DNA of 51,364 bases from an uncultured Erysipelotrichaceae bacterium (GTDB lineage Bacteria; Bacillota_I; Bacilli_A; RFN20; CAG-826), in assembly GCA_902800025.1 (NCBI GenBank), contig CADCDA010000004.1, positions 1-51,364 of the forward strand, given 5' to 3'. Below, piece after piece: positions 7,284 to 17,609 of this stretch. Position 1 is the first letter of the stretch. Each line of letters starts with the position of its first letter. The notes under the pieces were generated by a model that saw nothing but the letters and a program-made list of their open reading frames with translations, searched no databases and had not been told where the DNA came from. The position numbers and the translations under genes are program-made.

Positions 7284-10200
7284 TTATGCATAGAAATAAA
7301 AGCTAACGTTTTCTTGAACCATTATTCTCGTCGTCGTTTGAGTAGAAACGGTTCTATAACTTAAGTAGAGTGTTACCACTCCTTCGTTTTGTAGATATTC
7401 CACTAATTCGGTTTCATTAGAAATATCTATATGTACATCAGCGTTCATTAAATTTGAAATCTCTGATGTATTAATATCGAATGCGTATTCAGTGCCATCG
7501 TCTGTTTTAACAATTAACTGATAATTGTCAAAAGTGTCTTTGCTATAGTCGTACACTAAAAGTGACATATCGATTGCAGGCTCTGAATATGGGATAGATG
7601 TTTCGCCTAATGTCGCTCCATAAACTGCTGCATTTTCATTAAGCACTAAAGTAACTGTCTCTGAGTATAAATTGACTTTTTCTCTAGTTTCAGTTGCATA
7701 GTCGTAATAGTAAGCGTTCACTTGAATAGCAACTTCTTCTCCAATTATTTCTCTAATTGTAGTGATATCGATATATTGCCAACTTGTTGTTTCATTTACT
7801 TCAAATTCAGTTCCATTAATGCTAATAAACATTCCACGATAGTAACCACCACGGTTATCGTAATCTAATCTAAATGGTAAAATGTAATCCACTGTGTATT
7901 CACTTGGGCCAAGGGTCACATTGTAATTATTTGTGATTAATGCATTGAAGCTACTATCGTATTTGTTTTGGAACGTCACAGTGCCACTAGCACCAACGAT
8001 ATCCAATTCTTCTTTTTGTTCGTTATTATAAAGAACTCGCCAATTATATGATCCACTAGCGAGATTAATTCCATATTCACTCGCTAATAATCTTTGTTTT
8101 TTGGTAGTGTTTTCTAAAGAAATGTTGATTGGGTCGCTTTGTCCTGTTCCGGACCCATCATCGTATGTCATTTCTAAAACAAAGCCAGAGAATTCAGACA
8201 AAACATCTATATAGTCCAAAGTGACATAAAACTCTTGTTGAACAAAGTCTGCGAATTCATCAATAGTCGCCCCATTAAATACTGGTTCATAATTCTCATC
8301 AGCAAAGGTGACTGGTTCGGTGCTTTGAATTTGTCCTAAATCACCTGTAACAGTGTAATAAGTAAATAACCAGTCATATGCTTCTCCACTAGAAATATCT
8401 AAGATAACTTCTCCGTCCTCTTTAGCGGATATCGTTTGAGGAGCGGTTGTTAACGCGAGTGGGAAATCATGACCACCAATATAGATAGAACATCTTTCTT
8501 CATCAAATGTTCCATATGGATCTTCATAGTTAAGAACAACTGTGAATGTATAATCGGTAAAGTTCGCCTCAGAAAGAACAGAAACACTATACATATCACT
8601 TTCGGACGGTCTTCCTTCAACGTCTTCAAAATGATGGCTACCAATTTCTAACACCATTGGATTACTTTCACCTTCAACTTGATAGTTAAGGACAAAGAAG
8701 AAGGTGCCTGTTCTAAGAATCTCTGGTTCTTCATGTTCATAATCCTTGAAGTTGATTGTTTGAGTATCAGTGGTTTTAACTAGAGTTATATCATAAGATG
8801 TCGAAGAAGACTCATTTGTCATTGTCAGAGACAATGTTTCAAGTTGATCGAGGACATCTTCATATTGAAGAGTGATATCAAATGTTAAATCGACATAATC
8901 AGCAGTACCAAAAGCAAGACCAGACACGGTTGGAACAGTACCACTATTATCGATGAATCTCTTGGTGCCCAAATCCATTGAATGTTCTTGTCCATCAATA
9001 GTCCACACTAAAGACATAGAAATCGTGTGTTTTCTAATATCAACAGGAACACCGCTTTCATCTAAATCAACTGTTTGTCTATTAAGGTCCTTTAAAAGTG
9101 ACACTCTTTGTGATTTTGGTTCATCTTGTTCGTCTAAAGCCACTTCTGTTAAATCTAAATAGAAGTTTTCAATTTGGTCTAGTTCATCAACATAACCGAC
9201 TTGAATAACAAACGTGTAATCGATGTAGTTTGCCTCATCGCTAACGCTTGCACCACTGACTTCCGGAACGATTCCACTATTATCCGTAAATCGCACAGAA
9301 TCGAGCGTTTTCGACTCAGAAACCCCGTCTTTTGTCCACGAGAGCACAAAATCAAACGTTGCTGTTCTAATAAGGTTTGGGTTTTCACTGTTGTAATCTG
9401 AATATTTAACAGTTTGAGCGGTTAATTGCTTTGTTAATGGAATATTTACAACAACAGGAGTAGATGTTACTCCATCTGTTTGGTTGGTCATCTGTAAAGA
9501 GAAGTTATCTAATTCTTCAAAATCATCAACATAGTCTAAAGCAACTTCAAACTCATAAGTTGAATAGTTAGCGGTTTCACTAATCGTAGCGCCGTTAACT
9601 TCACTCTTAGAGTTCGTGCTATCAGTAAAGGCTTTTGATGGGAGAGAAATACTTTCGCTCATTCCTCTACGAGTGTATGTAAAGACGATTGTAAATGTTT
9701 CACTTCTAAGTAGTTTTGGAGTCTGACAATAGTCGGAGAAATTAACCGTTTGTTCAGTGGTTATCTTTGATAAAGGTATAGTCACTTCTGTTACACCGGA
9801 TGTGGATTGGTTTTCTCTGGTTGTCATTAATAAAGCAAAGTTACCAAGTTCATTGAAATCATCGACAAAGTCAATAGTAACAGTAAATTCATATGTTAAG
9901 AAGTTTGCAGAATCGCTAACAGTGACTTGATTAATCGTGCTTTCAGAACTTGTAGAATCCGCAAACTTAATAGTTTCTTGTCCTTCTGATGGTCCGATAG
10001 TCTCTTTAACACCTTCCATCTTGTATGAAAGAGTAAATGTAAATCCTTGTTCTCTAAAGATTTCTGGATTGACTTGGTTATAATCAGAATATTTGATTGT
10101 TTGTTCGGTTTTGATTAATTCAAGAGGTATCTCAACACTAACAATATTTCCGCCAGCACGATATCCACTAGATACACCGGTGGATGTCATGGTTAAAATT

Positions 10201-11297
10201 GGTTCAGTAATGATATTGAAATCATCAACGTAATCAAGAGTCACACCGAATTCATATGTTAAGAAGTTAGCGGTCTCACTAATATTGAATCCCTTCATTT
10301 CTGAATGAGAATTCGTGCTGTCGGTGAATTGGATTATATCTTCACTTTCATACATTCGTTCTTCGCCATCTTCATAATATCCTAAAGAATATCCAAACGA
10401 AGAACTTCTCACATCTAATATGACTTCACCACTATCTCCTAAGCCAGATAATGTTTGTTCACTATTGGTTGTTTCCAACTCAAATTGTTTAGACATTTGG
10501 ACGTTATCAATGTCGTAAACATATAAAACAAAGTCAGAGAAATGCTCTCCTTCATCAAAGAATGAAAGGCTGACAGTAAATGTATAATCTAAGAAATTTG
10601 CGCTTTCAGAGAAATTAACTCCCCAGAATTCTGGTTTTGCCCCTCCATCTGCCATTGTGGTAAACGAAGAGTCATAAATTATTTTTTGATTCTCGTTGTC
10701 TTCTTGGACGTAAATACGATATGTCGAATTAGGCGATAGTTGTTCAAAAGATCCTTCGTTTGCGCCTTCTTCAAGGATGTTGAACGCTAAATAGGATGGA
10801 CTTTCTACATATATTTTGAATTTATCGTTGTTCGAATCTTTTAATTCCAAGGCATAAGACATGAAGGTCTCACCAATGTAAATGTTTTGGAATTGAACTG
10901 ATGCGTTATTAGTAGATATTGCCTTGATACCAATTCCACCGCCGATAGTCGCAACAGCAACAACTGCCGCGCCAACAACTCCGGCAGCACTAGCGGTTCC
11001 TCCTGCAGCAGCGCTTGCGGCAGCGGCGGCCCCTCCTCCAGTTGCAGCAGCTTCTGCAGCAGCTTCGGATGTATTTATTGCTTTATCAATAAGGTCATTA
11101 TTATTTGTTTGTGTTGACCCCTTTTTAACATTTTCATTATTCTTGTTCGTATTAGCGTTTAATTCGTCTCTAGTGGAATTGTTTTTATTGTCATTATAAA
11201 AGGTAAATTCAGTATCCTGAATTTTTCCAAATTCTATCGGTGAGTTTCCACCTTCGTTTGATACTTTTACTTCATTAAATTCGTCACTAGTACGCAT
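7284..11297 (-). CDS. Giant repeat protein, 1337 aa, about ten Ig/FN3-like repeats
   Basis: No family is recognised. Residues 1-78 are hydrophilic and Asn-rich. Residues 79-127 are an Ala/Gly-rich hydrophobic block, long enough for one or two membrane helices. From about residue 130 the protein consists of roughly ten units of 105-120 aa. Many start with a core like VSGATISETANYLTYEF, then VTLDYVDDF, and end with SWTKDG and FTDSTNS; the first and last units are diverged. There is no N-terminal signal peptide, so the Ala/Gly block may act as an internal signal anchor exposing the repeats. The ATG has no Shine-Dalgarno, and TAGAAT lies 11 bases upstream. It is probably a cell-surface protein. 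Confidence 0.75.
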   Translation of the reverse strand: MRTSDEFNEVKVSNEGGNSPIEFGKIQDTEFTFYNDNKNNSTRDELNANTNKNNENVKKGSTQTNNNDLIDKAINTSEAAAEAAATGGGAAAAASAAAGGTASAAGVVGAAVVAVATIGGGIGIKAISTNNASVQFQNIYIGETFMSYALELKDSNNDKFKIYVESPSYLAFNILEEGANEGSFEQLSPNSTYRIYVQEDNENQKIIYDSSFTTMADGGAKPEFWGVNFSESANFLDYTFTVSLSFFDEGEHFSDFVLYVYDIDNVQMSKQFELETTNSEQTLSGLGDSGEVILDVRSSSFGYSLGYYEDGEERMYESEDIIQFTDSTNSHSEMKGFNISETANFLTYEFGVTLDYVDDFNIITEPILTMTSTGVSSGYRAGGNIVSVEIPLELIKTEQTIKYSDYNQVNPEIFREQGFTFTLSYKMEGVKETIGPSEGQETIKFADSTSSESTINQVTVSDSANFLTYEFTVTIDFVDDFNELGNFALLMTTRENQSTSGVTEVTIPLSKITTEQTVNFSDYCQTPKLLRSETFTIVFTYTRRGMSESISLPSKAFTDSTNSKSEVNGATISETANYSTYEFEVALDYVDDFEELDNFSLQMTNQTDGVTSTPVVVNIPLTKQLTAQTVKYSDYNSENPNLIRTATFDFVLSWTKDGVSESKTLDSVRFTDNSGIVPEVSGASVSDEANYIDYTFVIQVGYVDELDQIENFYLDLTEVALDEQDEPKSQRVSLLKDLNRQTVDLDESGVPVDIRKHTISMSLVWTIDGQEHSMDLGTKRFIDNSGTVPTVSGLAFGTADYVDLTFDITLQYEDVLDQLETLSLTMTNESSSTSYDITLVKTTDTQTINFKDYEHEEPEILRTGTFFFVLNYQVEGESNPMVLEIGSHHFEDVEGRPSESDMYSVSVLSEANFTDYTFTVVLNYEDPYGTFDEERCSIYIGGHDFPLALTTAPQTISAKEDGEVILDISSGEAYDWLFTYYTVTGDLGQIQSTEPVTFADENYEPVFNGATIDEFADFVQQEFYVTLDYIDVLSEFSGFVLEMTYDDGSGTGQSDPINISLENTTKKQRLLASEYGINLASGSYNWRVLYNNEQKEELDIVGASGTVTFQNKYDSSFNALITNNYNVTLGPSEYTVDYILPFRLDYDNRGGYYRGMFISINGTEFEVNETTSWQYIDITTIREIIGEEVAIQVNAYYYDYATETREKVNLYSETVTLVLNENAAVYGATLGETSIPYSEPAIDMSLLVYDYSKDTFDNYQLIVKTDDGTEYAFDINTSEISNLMNADVHIDISNETELVEYLQNEGVVTLYLSYRTVSTQTTTRIMVQENVSFYFYA

Positions 11298-11308
11298 ATA
11301 ACAAAATC

Positions 11309-11337
11309 ATTCTACATCAATAGATTTTTATTCAAAA
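11309..11337 (-). promoter_or_regulatory. Putative promoter of the giant repeat protein gene
   Basis: TAGAAT (11314-11309) ends 11 bases before the ATG. TTTGAA (11336-11331, spacer 16) or an overlapping hexamer is the best -35. The -35 lies in one arm of a perfect hairpin, TCAAAAG/CTTTTGA (11332-11350), which could be an operator. A second candidate, TTGATT-17-TATATA, lies further upstream. Confidence 0.4.
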
Positions 11338-11386
11338 GATTTTCTTTTGATATATACACATTGTTTATTTATGAATCAAAAGTTTA

Positions 11387-11411
11387 CAAAAAAGGCAGCG
11401 GTTAAGCTGCC
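11387..11411 (-). terminator. Terminator of the purine operon, after ygeW
   Basis: GGCAGC/GCTGCC (11394-11411) with a six-base loop is followed on the minus strand by TTTTTT. It closes the 14-gene operon that starts at mocA. Confidence 0.9.
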
Positions 11412-11431
11412 CATTTGTTTTATGTTTGTAA

Positions 11432-12442
11432 TTATCTTCTGTCGCTTGGAAGTTTGTCGTGAACGAATAAGGCCATAACGGCTTTTGCGGTATGAATTCT
11501 ATTCTCAGCTTCTTGATAAACCACTGATTGTGGTCCATCGATAACTTCATCAACAACTTCGTTAACTCTGTCGGCTGGTAAAGCGTGCATATAACGGCAT
11601 GTTGGTTTTGCTAACGCCATCTTGTCTGGTGTGCACTTCCATGCTTTTAATGCTAGTAATGCATCATCGACAACAGTTGTGGATTGGTTTGTAACCCAGC
11701 TGCCCCAGTTCTTTGGGAAAACGACGTCTGCATCTTTATAAGCGGCATCCATATCATGTGTAATTGTTAAGGATCCACCATGTTCAGCAGCGTTCTTTCT
11801 AGCTTTTTCAATAACCCAATCTGGTAAATCGTATCCTTCTGGGTACGCTAATGTGACATCGATACCATATCTTGGGAATAATAAGACTTGTGACACTGGA
11901 ACAGAAATTGGTTTTTTGTGTGTTGTGGCCATTGCCCAAATAACTGAAACCTTTAAATGTTCTGTATGACCGAATTCATCTTCAATTGTCATAAGGTCAG
12001 CAAGAGCTTGCATTGGGTGGAATAAGTCACATTGTAAGTTGATAATTGGGACTGTTGACCATTTTGCCATTTCTCTAATGTATTTATTTCCTAAACCCCA
12101 GTTACAATAACGGCATGCGATCATGTGGCCAAAGCTTGAAAGGATAACAGCGGTATCTTTTGCGCTTTCACCATGGGCAATTTGCATCATTGAGGTGTCT
12201 AAGAATGTCGCGTGTCCACCGAGTTGAGCCATACCACTTTCAAATGAGTTTCTGGTTCTGGTTGATTGCTCAAAGAACATTAAGAATCCTGTTTTGTTGG
12301 TGAGCCAATCGGTTTGTTCGTTTCTGTAAAATGCGTCTTTTAAATCACGAGACACTTTGAGCATGTAATCGATTTCTTCTTTGGTGAAATCTTCCAAAGT
12401 AATGAGATGTCGACCAGCAAATCTTGGTTGTAATTTTTCCAT
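11432..12442 (-). CDS. ygeW: YgeW-type carbamoyltransferase (aspartate/ornithine carbamoyltransferase fold)
   Basis: This 336-aa carbamoyltransferase has STRTR (60-64) for carbamoyl phosphate and HPMQ (142-145), both conserved, with MHALPADR (285-292) in the place of the HCLP motif of ornithine carbamoyltransferase. STRTRNSFESGM and the altered third motif match the YgeW group found in purine/uric-acid clusters. In that setting it is proposed to act on a ureido intermediate in the phosphorolytic direction and yield carbamoyl phosphate; the exact substrate is not settled. It is the last gene of the operon, 29 bases after ygeY, with AGGAG upstream. A carbamate kinase at 29221 could consume its product. 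Confidence 0.88.
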   Translation of the reverse strand: MEKLQPRFAGRHLITLEDFTKEEIDYMLKVSRDLKDAFYRNEQTDWLTNKTGFLMFFEQSTRTRNSFESGMAQLGGHATFLDTSMMQIAHGESAKDTAVILSSFGHMIACRYCNWGLGNKYIREMAKWSTVPIINLQCDLFHPMQALADLMTIEDEFGHTEHLKVSVIWAMATTHKKPISVPVSQVLLFPRYGIDVTLAYPEGYDLPDWVIEKARKNAAEHGGSLTITHDMDAAYKDADVVFPKNWGSWVTNQSTTVVDDALLALKAWKCTPDKMALAKPTCRYMHALPADRVNEVVDEVIDGPQSVVYQEAENRIHTAKAVMALFVHDKLPSDRR

Positions 12443-12471
12443 ATTTTTAACTTTTTCTCCTATTTTTGCAG

Positions 12472-13683
12472 TTATTTTTTAAGATTTTCTAAATACATTA
12501 ATGGCATGACAGCGTATAAGGCTGCACAAATGACAAGGTCTTCTTTTCTTGTCTTTTCATTTGGTGCGTGAGCTTCTTTTTCATCGCCTGGACCAAAACC
12601 GATACATTCGATTCCATATCTTCCCATAATGGAAACACCATTGGTTGAGAAGGTCCACTTATCAATGACTGGAGCTTTTTTAAATAAGCCTTCATATCCT
12701 TCTTTCATACTTCTACAAAGAATGTGATTTTCTGGAATGACCCAGGTTGGGAAGTATGCTTGAGTTGGATAAACGAGTCCAGTGTAAGCTGCTCTTTCAT
12801 AATCATACATTGTGACTTCAGCTTTTGCGGCCTTAACACTTGGGAGTGCTTCAATTTCCGCTAAAGCAGACTTATATGTTTCACCATCGGTTAATCTTCT
12901 ATCCAATGAAATCCAGCATCCATCTGCGACTGCACATCTAGATGGTGATTTATGGAAGATTTGGCTAACTGTAACAGTGCCTTTTCCTAAGAAATCATCA
13001 TGTTTAAGTCTTTCGTTGAGTTTTTCAACATCCTTAATGATGTCCGCCATCTTGTAGATTGCGTTTTCTCCTCTTTCAGGAGCGCTACCGTGACAGGAAA
13101 TACCACGTGTTGCAACTTTGATTTCCATTCTTCCTCTATGTCCACGATAGATTCTGCAGCTTGTTGGCTCTGTAATAAGAACAAATTCTGGTTTGACTTT
13201 GTCTTCTTCAATAATATATTGCCAGCATAAGCCATCGCAGTCTTCTTCTTGGACTGTACCGGTAATGACTAATGTGTAGTCATCTTCGAGATGTAAATCT
13301 TTGATGATTTTAGCAGCATAGACCATTGAGGCCATACCGCCTTCTTGGTCAGATGCACCACGTCCACCGATATGAACGTCGTCTTCAAATCCTTCATAAG
13401 GATCAAAGGTCCAGTTTTTAATTTCGCCAATACCGACTGTGTCGATATGCGCATCCATACCGATTAGGTGTTTGCCGTGACCAACATAACCTAAAATGTT
13501 TCCCATTGGGTCGATAACCACTTTATCAAATCCAACTTTTTCCATTTCTTCTTTAATGCGAAGAATGACATCTTTTTCCTCACATGATTCGCTTGGAATT
13601 CGAATCATATCTCTGAGGAATTTGACCATATCCTTTTTATAGGATTGGGCTTTTTCTAATACTTGCTCAAAAGGTACTTTCAT
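12472..13683 (-). CDS. ygeY: YgeY-type M20-family metallohydrolase
   Basis: This 403-aa protein is a cytosolic di-zinc amidase/peptidase of the M20 fold, in the YgeY group described as linked to selenium metabolism. Metal and catalytic residues are visible: MDAHIDTVG (76-84, H79 and D81), the bridging Asp in [10 protein letters not shown] (108-117), and QEED (145-148) with the general-base Glu. The histidine in [13 protein letters not shown] belongs to the lid domain. In uric acid clusters it is thought to cleave a carbamoyl or ureido group from a diaminopropionate-type intermediate. It starts one base after the upstream PLP gene stop, with AAAGGA upstream, and is co-transcribed. Confidence 0.9.
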   Translation of the reverse strand: MKVPFEQVLEKAQSYKKDMVKFLRDMIRIPSESCEEKDVILRIKEEMEKVGFDKVVIDPMGNILGYVGHGKHLIGMDAHIDTVGIGEIKNWTFDPYEGFEDDVHIGGRGASDQEGGMASMVYAAKIIKDLHLEDDYTLVITGTVQEEDCDGLCWQYIIEEDKVKPEFVLITEPTSCRIYRGHRGRMEIKVATRGISCHGSAPERGENAIYKMADIIKDVEKLNERLKHDDFLGKGTVTVSQIFHKSPSRCAVADGCWISLDRRLTDGETYKSALAEIEALPSVKAAKAEVTMYDYERAAYTGLVYPTQAYFPTWVIPENHILCRSMKEGYEGLFKKAPVIDKWTFSTNGVSIMGRYGIECIGFGPGDEKEAHAPNEKTRKEDLVICAALYAVMPLMYLENLKK

Positions 13684-13684
13684 T

Positions 13685-15052
13685 TTATAAATCCTTTCCT
13701 CTCATAGCCTTTATCTTTTCATCATATTCATGAATCTTGTTATATTCATTTTCCCAAAATTCTGGTTTTCTCATGCTATCAAGATATTCTTTAGAATATC
13801 CAAATGGTAACCAGTCTCTTTCTTTTTGGGCAAAGAGTTTTTCTTTAGCTTCTTTACCACGTGTATCTAAAATCAAAGAGGTATCCGCGCCCATAAAGAC
13901 ATCTTCAAACCATCTTTCCAAGACGTTAGGTGTGACTTCAAGTTCTCTTTCTTTTAAGTTTTCAATAACAGAGTCATATCTATCAAAACTATCAGTGGCA
14001 ATTGTAACGACGTTGTCTTCTGGTCCAAGTTTGAGATATTTCGCCATTTTGATAGCGCCTAAAATATTACAAATTCCAGAGACACCGAATAAATTGGTGA
14101 GACTTTCTGCAAGTTTACGGTCAATTCCGTGTGCCACTAAGATGTCTGTTCCTTCATGAATTACTTCAAGACCTCTAACACAATCATCATCAATAATTTG
14201 AGTAATGAAATCAGTAGTTAGAACATTATGAATTAAGGTACACATCTTATCACCGATACCTTCAATTCTATGTTGTCCACGTCCACCATTGGTGAGGGTT
14301 GAACATTCATGTGGTTCTAAAGCGACAATCTTACATTCTGGGAAGACTGCTTTAATTTGATCACCCGCTGCAAGAGTTCCTGCACTACCAGGTGCGCTAC
14401 AGAAAGCAGCAACACGTCCATTACCAATGCCTTTAACAGCTTCAACACAGCTATTACCAGTAACGTGTCTATGGAAACGGTAGTTTGGTAATAATTCGAA
14501 TTGGGCTAACGCTCTATTCTTTGGGTTCTTTTTAAGTTCATATGTTCTTTCAAGAGTGAGAATAACATCGGATTCACTACCTGGAGTTAAGTCGAGCTTA
14601 GCGCCATATTTTTGGATTCTTTCATATCTCTCTTTAGACATATTGTCTGGCATGATGACGATTGCGTCATATTTCATTAAGTTAGTTATATAACTAACTC
14701 CAATTCCGAAGTTGCCAGTACTTGGACCCAAGATGGTGTGTTCGCCAGGAATGATTTCATGGTCACATGTTAATTCAATTAATGTTGAATAAGCAGGGCC
14801 AACTTTGTGACTTCCACTTGGGAAATACTTTCCTAAAAGAACAACGATGTTCGCATCAACACCTGTTAGTTCCTTTGGAAGGACAATCTTATTAACTTCA
14901 TCTTTTTCGTTTTTCCAGGTGATGTTAAAAAGATTAATTGGATCAAGTTCATTTTCTTTTTTAGCTTTTAAAGCTTTCTTTCTTACTTCTGGATCTTGAT
15001 GGCTTGGGTTCAACATTTCATCATATGTTGGACCAAATGGGATTTTTGACAT
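13685..15052 (-). CDS. Fold-type II PLP enzyme of the purine operon (not canonical YgeX)
   Basis: This 455-aa enzyme belongs to the cysteine synthase / tryptophan synthase beta superfamily. [11 protein letters not shown] (79-89) carries the PLP lysine K83, STGNF (111-115) is the substrate carboxylate loop, and GSAGTLAAG (222-230) binds the cofactor phosphate. It is longer than diaminopropionate ammonia-lyase (about 400 aa) and does not share that enzyme's FKMLGGAYA lysine motif. A role in eliminating ammonia from a diaminopropionate-like product is inference from its position before ygeY and ygeW. It sits one base behind the threonine-synthase-like gene's stop and has AAAGGAG upstream. Confidence 0.82.
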   Translation of the reverse strand: MSKIPFGPTYDEMLNPSHQDPEVRKKALKAKKENELDPINLFNITWKNEKDEVNKIVLPKELTGVDANIVVLLGKYFPSGSHKVGPAYSTLIELTCDHEIIPGEHTILGPSTGNFGIGVSYITNLMKYDAIVIMPDNMSKERYERIQKYGAKLDLTPGSESDVILTLERTYELKKNPKNRALAQFELLPNYRFHRHVTGNSCVEAVKGIGNGRVAAFCSAPGSAGTLAAGDQIKAVFPECKIVALEPHECSTLTNGGRGQHRIEGIGDKMCTLIHNVLTTDFITQIIDDDCVRGLEVIHEGTDILVAHGIDRKLAESLTNLFGVSGICNILGAIKMAKYLKLGPEDNVVTIATDSFDRYDSVIENLKERELEVTPNVLERWFEDVFMGADTSLILDTRGKEAKEKLFAQKERDWLPFGYSKEYLDSMRKPEFWENEYNKIHEYDEKIKAMRGKDL

Positions 15053-15053
15053 A

Positions 15054-16301
15054 TTAGATTACTCCTTTTTCTTTTAAGTAAATGTCTAACTTATTAATGT
15101 TCGGCTCCATTAATTCTGGCTTGATTATTGCTTTTTGGGCGTTATTTGGATCTTTCAGACCATTACCAGTAATAATAATCGTGACACTTTCATCTTTACT
15201 AATTATTCCTTGGTTAATGGCTTTCTTTAGACCTGCTAGGGTAGTAACCGCAGCAGGCTCTCCAAATATTCCTTCGGTACGGCCTAACTGACTCATCGCT
15301 TCAATAATCTCTGAATCAGGTACGCTTATCCAACTTCCTTTTGAGTTTTTAACCGCTCTAAGGGCTTTAAGTGGATTTCGAGGAATACCAACAGCAATGC
15401 TATCGGCAAGAGTGTTTTCTTCGCATTCTTCTAGAGGTCGATGTTCTCTAGAGGCTTTGACAAATGGTTCACACCCTGTCGATTGAACTCCTAGAATTTT
15501 TGGAACCTTTTCAATCAGGCCCAACTTATGCAGTTCATAGAAGCCTTTATATACACCTCCAACTGTGCATCCGTCTCCTACGGAGACAACCACCCAATCA
15601 GTAGGTTTGAAATTAAGTTGTTCAGCAATTTCTAGTGAAACGGTTTTCTTCCCTTCCACCATGTATGGGTTAATAGCCGCATTACGGTTATACCATCCAT
15701 ATTTGTTAATTGCTTCTTTTGATAAACGGAAGGCAGCTTTGTAGTCACCATCGACAACCACGAGAGTTGCTCCATATAAAGATATTTGTGTTAATTTGCC
15801 TATCGGCGCTCTTTTTGGAACAAAGATGACCGCTGGTAAACCAACGTGAGCAGCGTGACATGCGCAACTACTAGCAGCATTACCAGTAGAGGAACATGCG
15901 ATGACTTTAGCACCAGATTCAATAGCTTTAAGTACAGCCACTCCACTAGCGCGGTCTTTACTGCTTCCGCTTGGATTAAGTCCGTCGTCTTTAATATATA
16001 ATTCTTTTAATCCTAATTCTTTTGATAAGTTATAAGACTTAACAAGCGGTGTCCAACCAATACGAAGCATTTTGTTAATGTGGTTTTCTTCAATCCCCAT
16101 CATTGGAGCATATCTCCACATCGAATAATCACGATTCTTTTCAAAATATTCTTTTGTAAGAATTTTCTTAAGTGCGTCGTAATCGTATTCAACATCAAGG
16201 ATTCCTTTTTCTCCACAAAGAGGACAAGTCATATCGGCTTCGTTAGGAAGGAAGAATTTTCCACAAACAGTGCATCGATAGCCACGAATGAATTTATTCA
16301 T
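15054..16301 (-). CDS. Threonine-synthase-like PLP enzyme with N-terminal zinc ribbon
   Basis: This 415-aa fold-type II PLP enzyme has four cysteines in CTVCG (10-14) and CPLCG (26-30), predicting a zinc ribbon. LNPSGSSKDRASG (108-120) carries the PLP lysine K115, SSTGNAASS is the carboxylate loop (about 137-145), and GDGCTVGG (242-249) binds phosphate. It is most like threonine synthases in layout, but its place between xdhB and a second PLP enzyme points to a beta-elimination or replacement step in purine breakdown rather than threonine synthesis. The start overlaps the end of xdhB by eight bases and AAAGGAGG lies inside that gene. Confidence 0.82.
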   Translation of the reverse strand: MNKFIRGYRCTVCGKFFLPNEADMTCPLCGEKGILDVEYDYDALKKILTKEYFEKNRDYSMWRYAPMMGIEENHINKMLRIGWTPLVKSYNLSKELGLKELYIKDDGLNPSGSSKDRASGVAVLKAIESGAKVIACSSTGNAASSCACHAAHVGLPAVIFVPKRAPIGKLTQISLYGATLVVVDGDYKAAFRLSKEAINKYGWYNRNAAINPYMVEGKKTVSLEIAEQLNFKPTDWVVVSVGDGCTVGGVYKGFYELHKLGLIEKVPKILGVQSTGCEPFVKASREHRPLEECEENTLADSIAVGIPRNPLKALRAVKNSKGSWISVPDSEIIEAMSQLGRTEGIFGEPAAVTTLAGLKKAINQGIISKDESVTIIITGNGLKDPNNAQKAIIKPELMEPNINKLDIYLKEKGVI

Positions 16302-17145
16302 TTCTGCCTCCTTTAACTTCTTCTAAGAATTTACGTAATAAGTTCATCGCAACTTTATGTCGATATTCTTTATTACTTCTTTGATCAGTGATTGGTGTTA
16401 CTAATGGAGAGTAATCTTCTATCACTGAATCAATATTTAATTCTTTTACTTTTTGACCAATATATTTGTTTTCGTTTTCTAAACTTCTTACTACTTTAAT
16501 AGAAACGCTTCCAAACGCAATTCTTAAATCTTTAATAATTCCGTTTTCAATTTTATAACCACCCATAAGTGATACTTTAGTAATTGATTCGGCTTTTCTA
16601 GCGCCTACTTTTCGATAAAAATAGTTGAGCTCTTGCGGTTTTAAGACAATTTCTGTAATCATTTCATTTTGTTTTCGGTCGATCTTTCTAACACCTAAAA
16701 CAAAGTCTCTAACTAGCACTTCTCTATTGCCATTAACGCTTGAAAGAATGACGCTTGCATCGTTAAGAACAAGTGGAACAAGGGAATCACCAGCAGGAGA
16801 TGCATTAGCGATATTACCAGCCATCGTCGCCATATTACGAATGTTATTAGAAGCAATTTCTTTAATAACGATTTTATATATTTCAGGAACTAAAGGTGAT
16901 CTCTCGATATCAGTGAATCTGGTGGCTGCACCAATACGAATGTTTCCATTATCGTCCTTCTTGACATAGTCAAGTTCCTTTAAGTTCATAACATATATAA
17001 CGTCTTTATCAAATGAAGGGAGCAAGCCAGTGCTCACATGTTTTTGCACCATTAAATCAGTACCACCACTCATAATGTAGCAGTTATGTTTAGAAAGCAT
17101 TTCGAGTGCTTCTTTTAAATTTGCAGGAACTAATTGTTTAATCAT
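16294..17145 (-). CDS. xdhB: Molybdenum hydroxylase FAD subunit, set 2
   Basis: This 283-aa subunit belongs to the CoxM/XdhB type and passes electrons from the iron-sulfur subunit to FAD. The N-terminal FAD-binding motif is SGGTDLMVQ (about 21-29), followed by a second FAD segment, TMAGNIANASPAGDS (about 111-125). The C-terminal part is the CO dehydrogenase flavoprotein C-domain. Its ATG overlaps the stop of the iron-sulfur subunit gene as ATGA, giving translational coupling. It completes the second xanthine-dehydrogenase-like trimer (17599, 17142, 16294). Confidence 0.9.
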   Translation of the reverse strand: MIKQLVPANLKEALEMLSKHNCYIMSGGTDLMVQKHVSTGLLPSFDKDVIYVMNLKELDYVKKDDNGNIRIGAATRFTDIERSPLVPEIYKIVIKEIASNNIRNMATMAGNIANASPAGDSLVPLVLNDASVILSSVNGNREVLVRDFVLGVRKIDRKQNEMITEIVLKPQELNYFYRKVGARKAESITKVSLMGGYKIENGIIKDLRIAFGSVSIKVVRSLENENKYIGQKVKELNIDSVIEDYSPLVTPITDQRSNKEYRHKVAMNLLRKFLEEVKGGRNE

Positions 17146-17609
17146 AATTCAATTCCTTTCTCGCTTGCTTTTAAAACCGCAAAGACTATTGATTGATATC
17201 CAGTACAACGACATAAGTTGCCAGATAAAGCAAATCTAATTTCTTCTTCGGTTGGATGAGGATTCTTTTTAAGAACAGCATATGTCGCTAAAATCATTCC
17301 TGGTGTGCAGAATCCACATTGGCTTCCACCCATTTCTGCGAATGCATCAGCGATAATTCGATATGCTTTCGTTTCTCTAAATCCTTCGATAGTAATAACT
17401 TCTTTATTAACTATGTTAATAACAGGTGTTAAACAAGAATTATATGGCTCATTATTTACTAAGACTGTACAAGCACCACACTCGCCTTCTCCACAGCCTT
17501 CTTTTGTGCCGGTTAAATGGAATTTGTCTCTAATGACATCCAAAAGACGCATTGATGGTGAAACATCAACACTAACTTGTTTTCCGTTTAATATGAATTT
17601 AATTTCCAT
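17142..17609 (-). CDS. xdhC: Molybdenum hydroxylase [2Fe-2S] subunit, set 2
   Basis: This 155-aa subunit carries two [2Fe-2S] clusters. The plant-type ferredoxin site CGEGECGACTVL with a later Cys, and the C-terminal site CGFCTPGM followed by CRCTG, are all intact. I use ATG 17609 (MEIKF), which GGAG precedes by ten bases; a TTG six bases upstream is possible. The start overlaps the end of the Mo subunit gene by 11 bases. Confidence 0.92.
   Translation of the reverse strand: MEIKFILNGKQVSVDVSPSMRLLDVIRDKFHLTGTKEGCGEGECGACTVLVNNEPYNSCLTPVINIVNKEVITIEGFRETKAYRIIADAFAEMGGSQCGFCTPGMILATYAVLKKNPHPTEEEIRFALSGNLCRCTGYQSIVFAVLKASEKGIEL

Noticed and set aside
10924-11199. Plus-strand Pro/Ala-rich frame of 91 codons
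   Set aside because: It is the complement of the Ala/Gly block of the giant protein; GC-rich Ala codons give Ala/Pro on the other strand. It has no ribosome site.
13737-14159. Plus-strand frame of 140 codons
   Set aside because: It is antisense to the 455-aa PLP enzyme, which has complete motifs, and has no ribosome site or recognisable domain.
13685-15052. Calling the 455-aa PLP enzyme YgeX (diaminopropionate ammonia-lyase)
   Set aside because: The operon position fits, but the length and PLP-lysine motif (SGSHK instead of FKMLGGAYA-like) do not match YgeX as I know it. A homology search would settle it.
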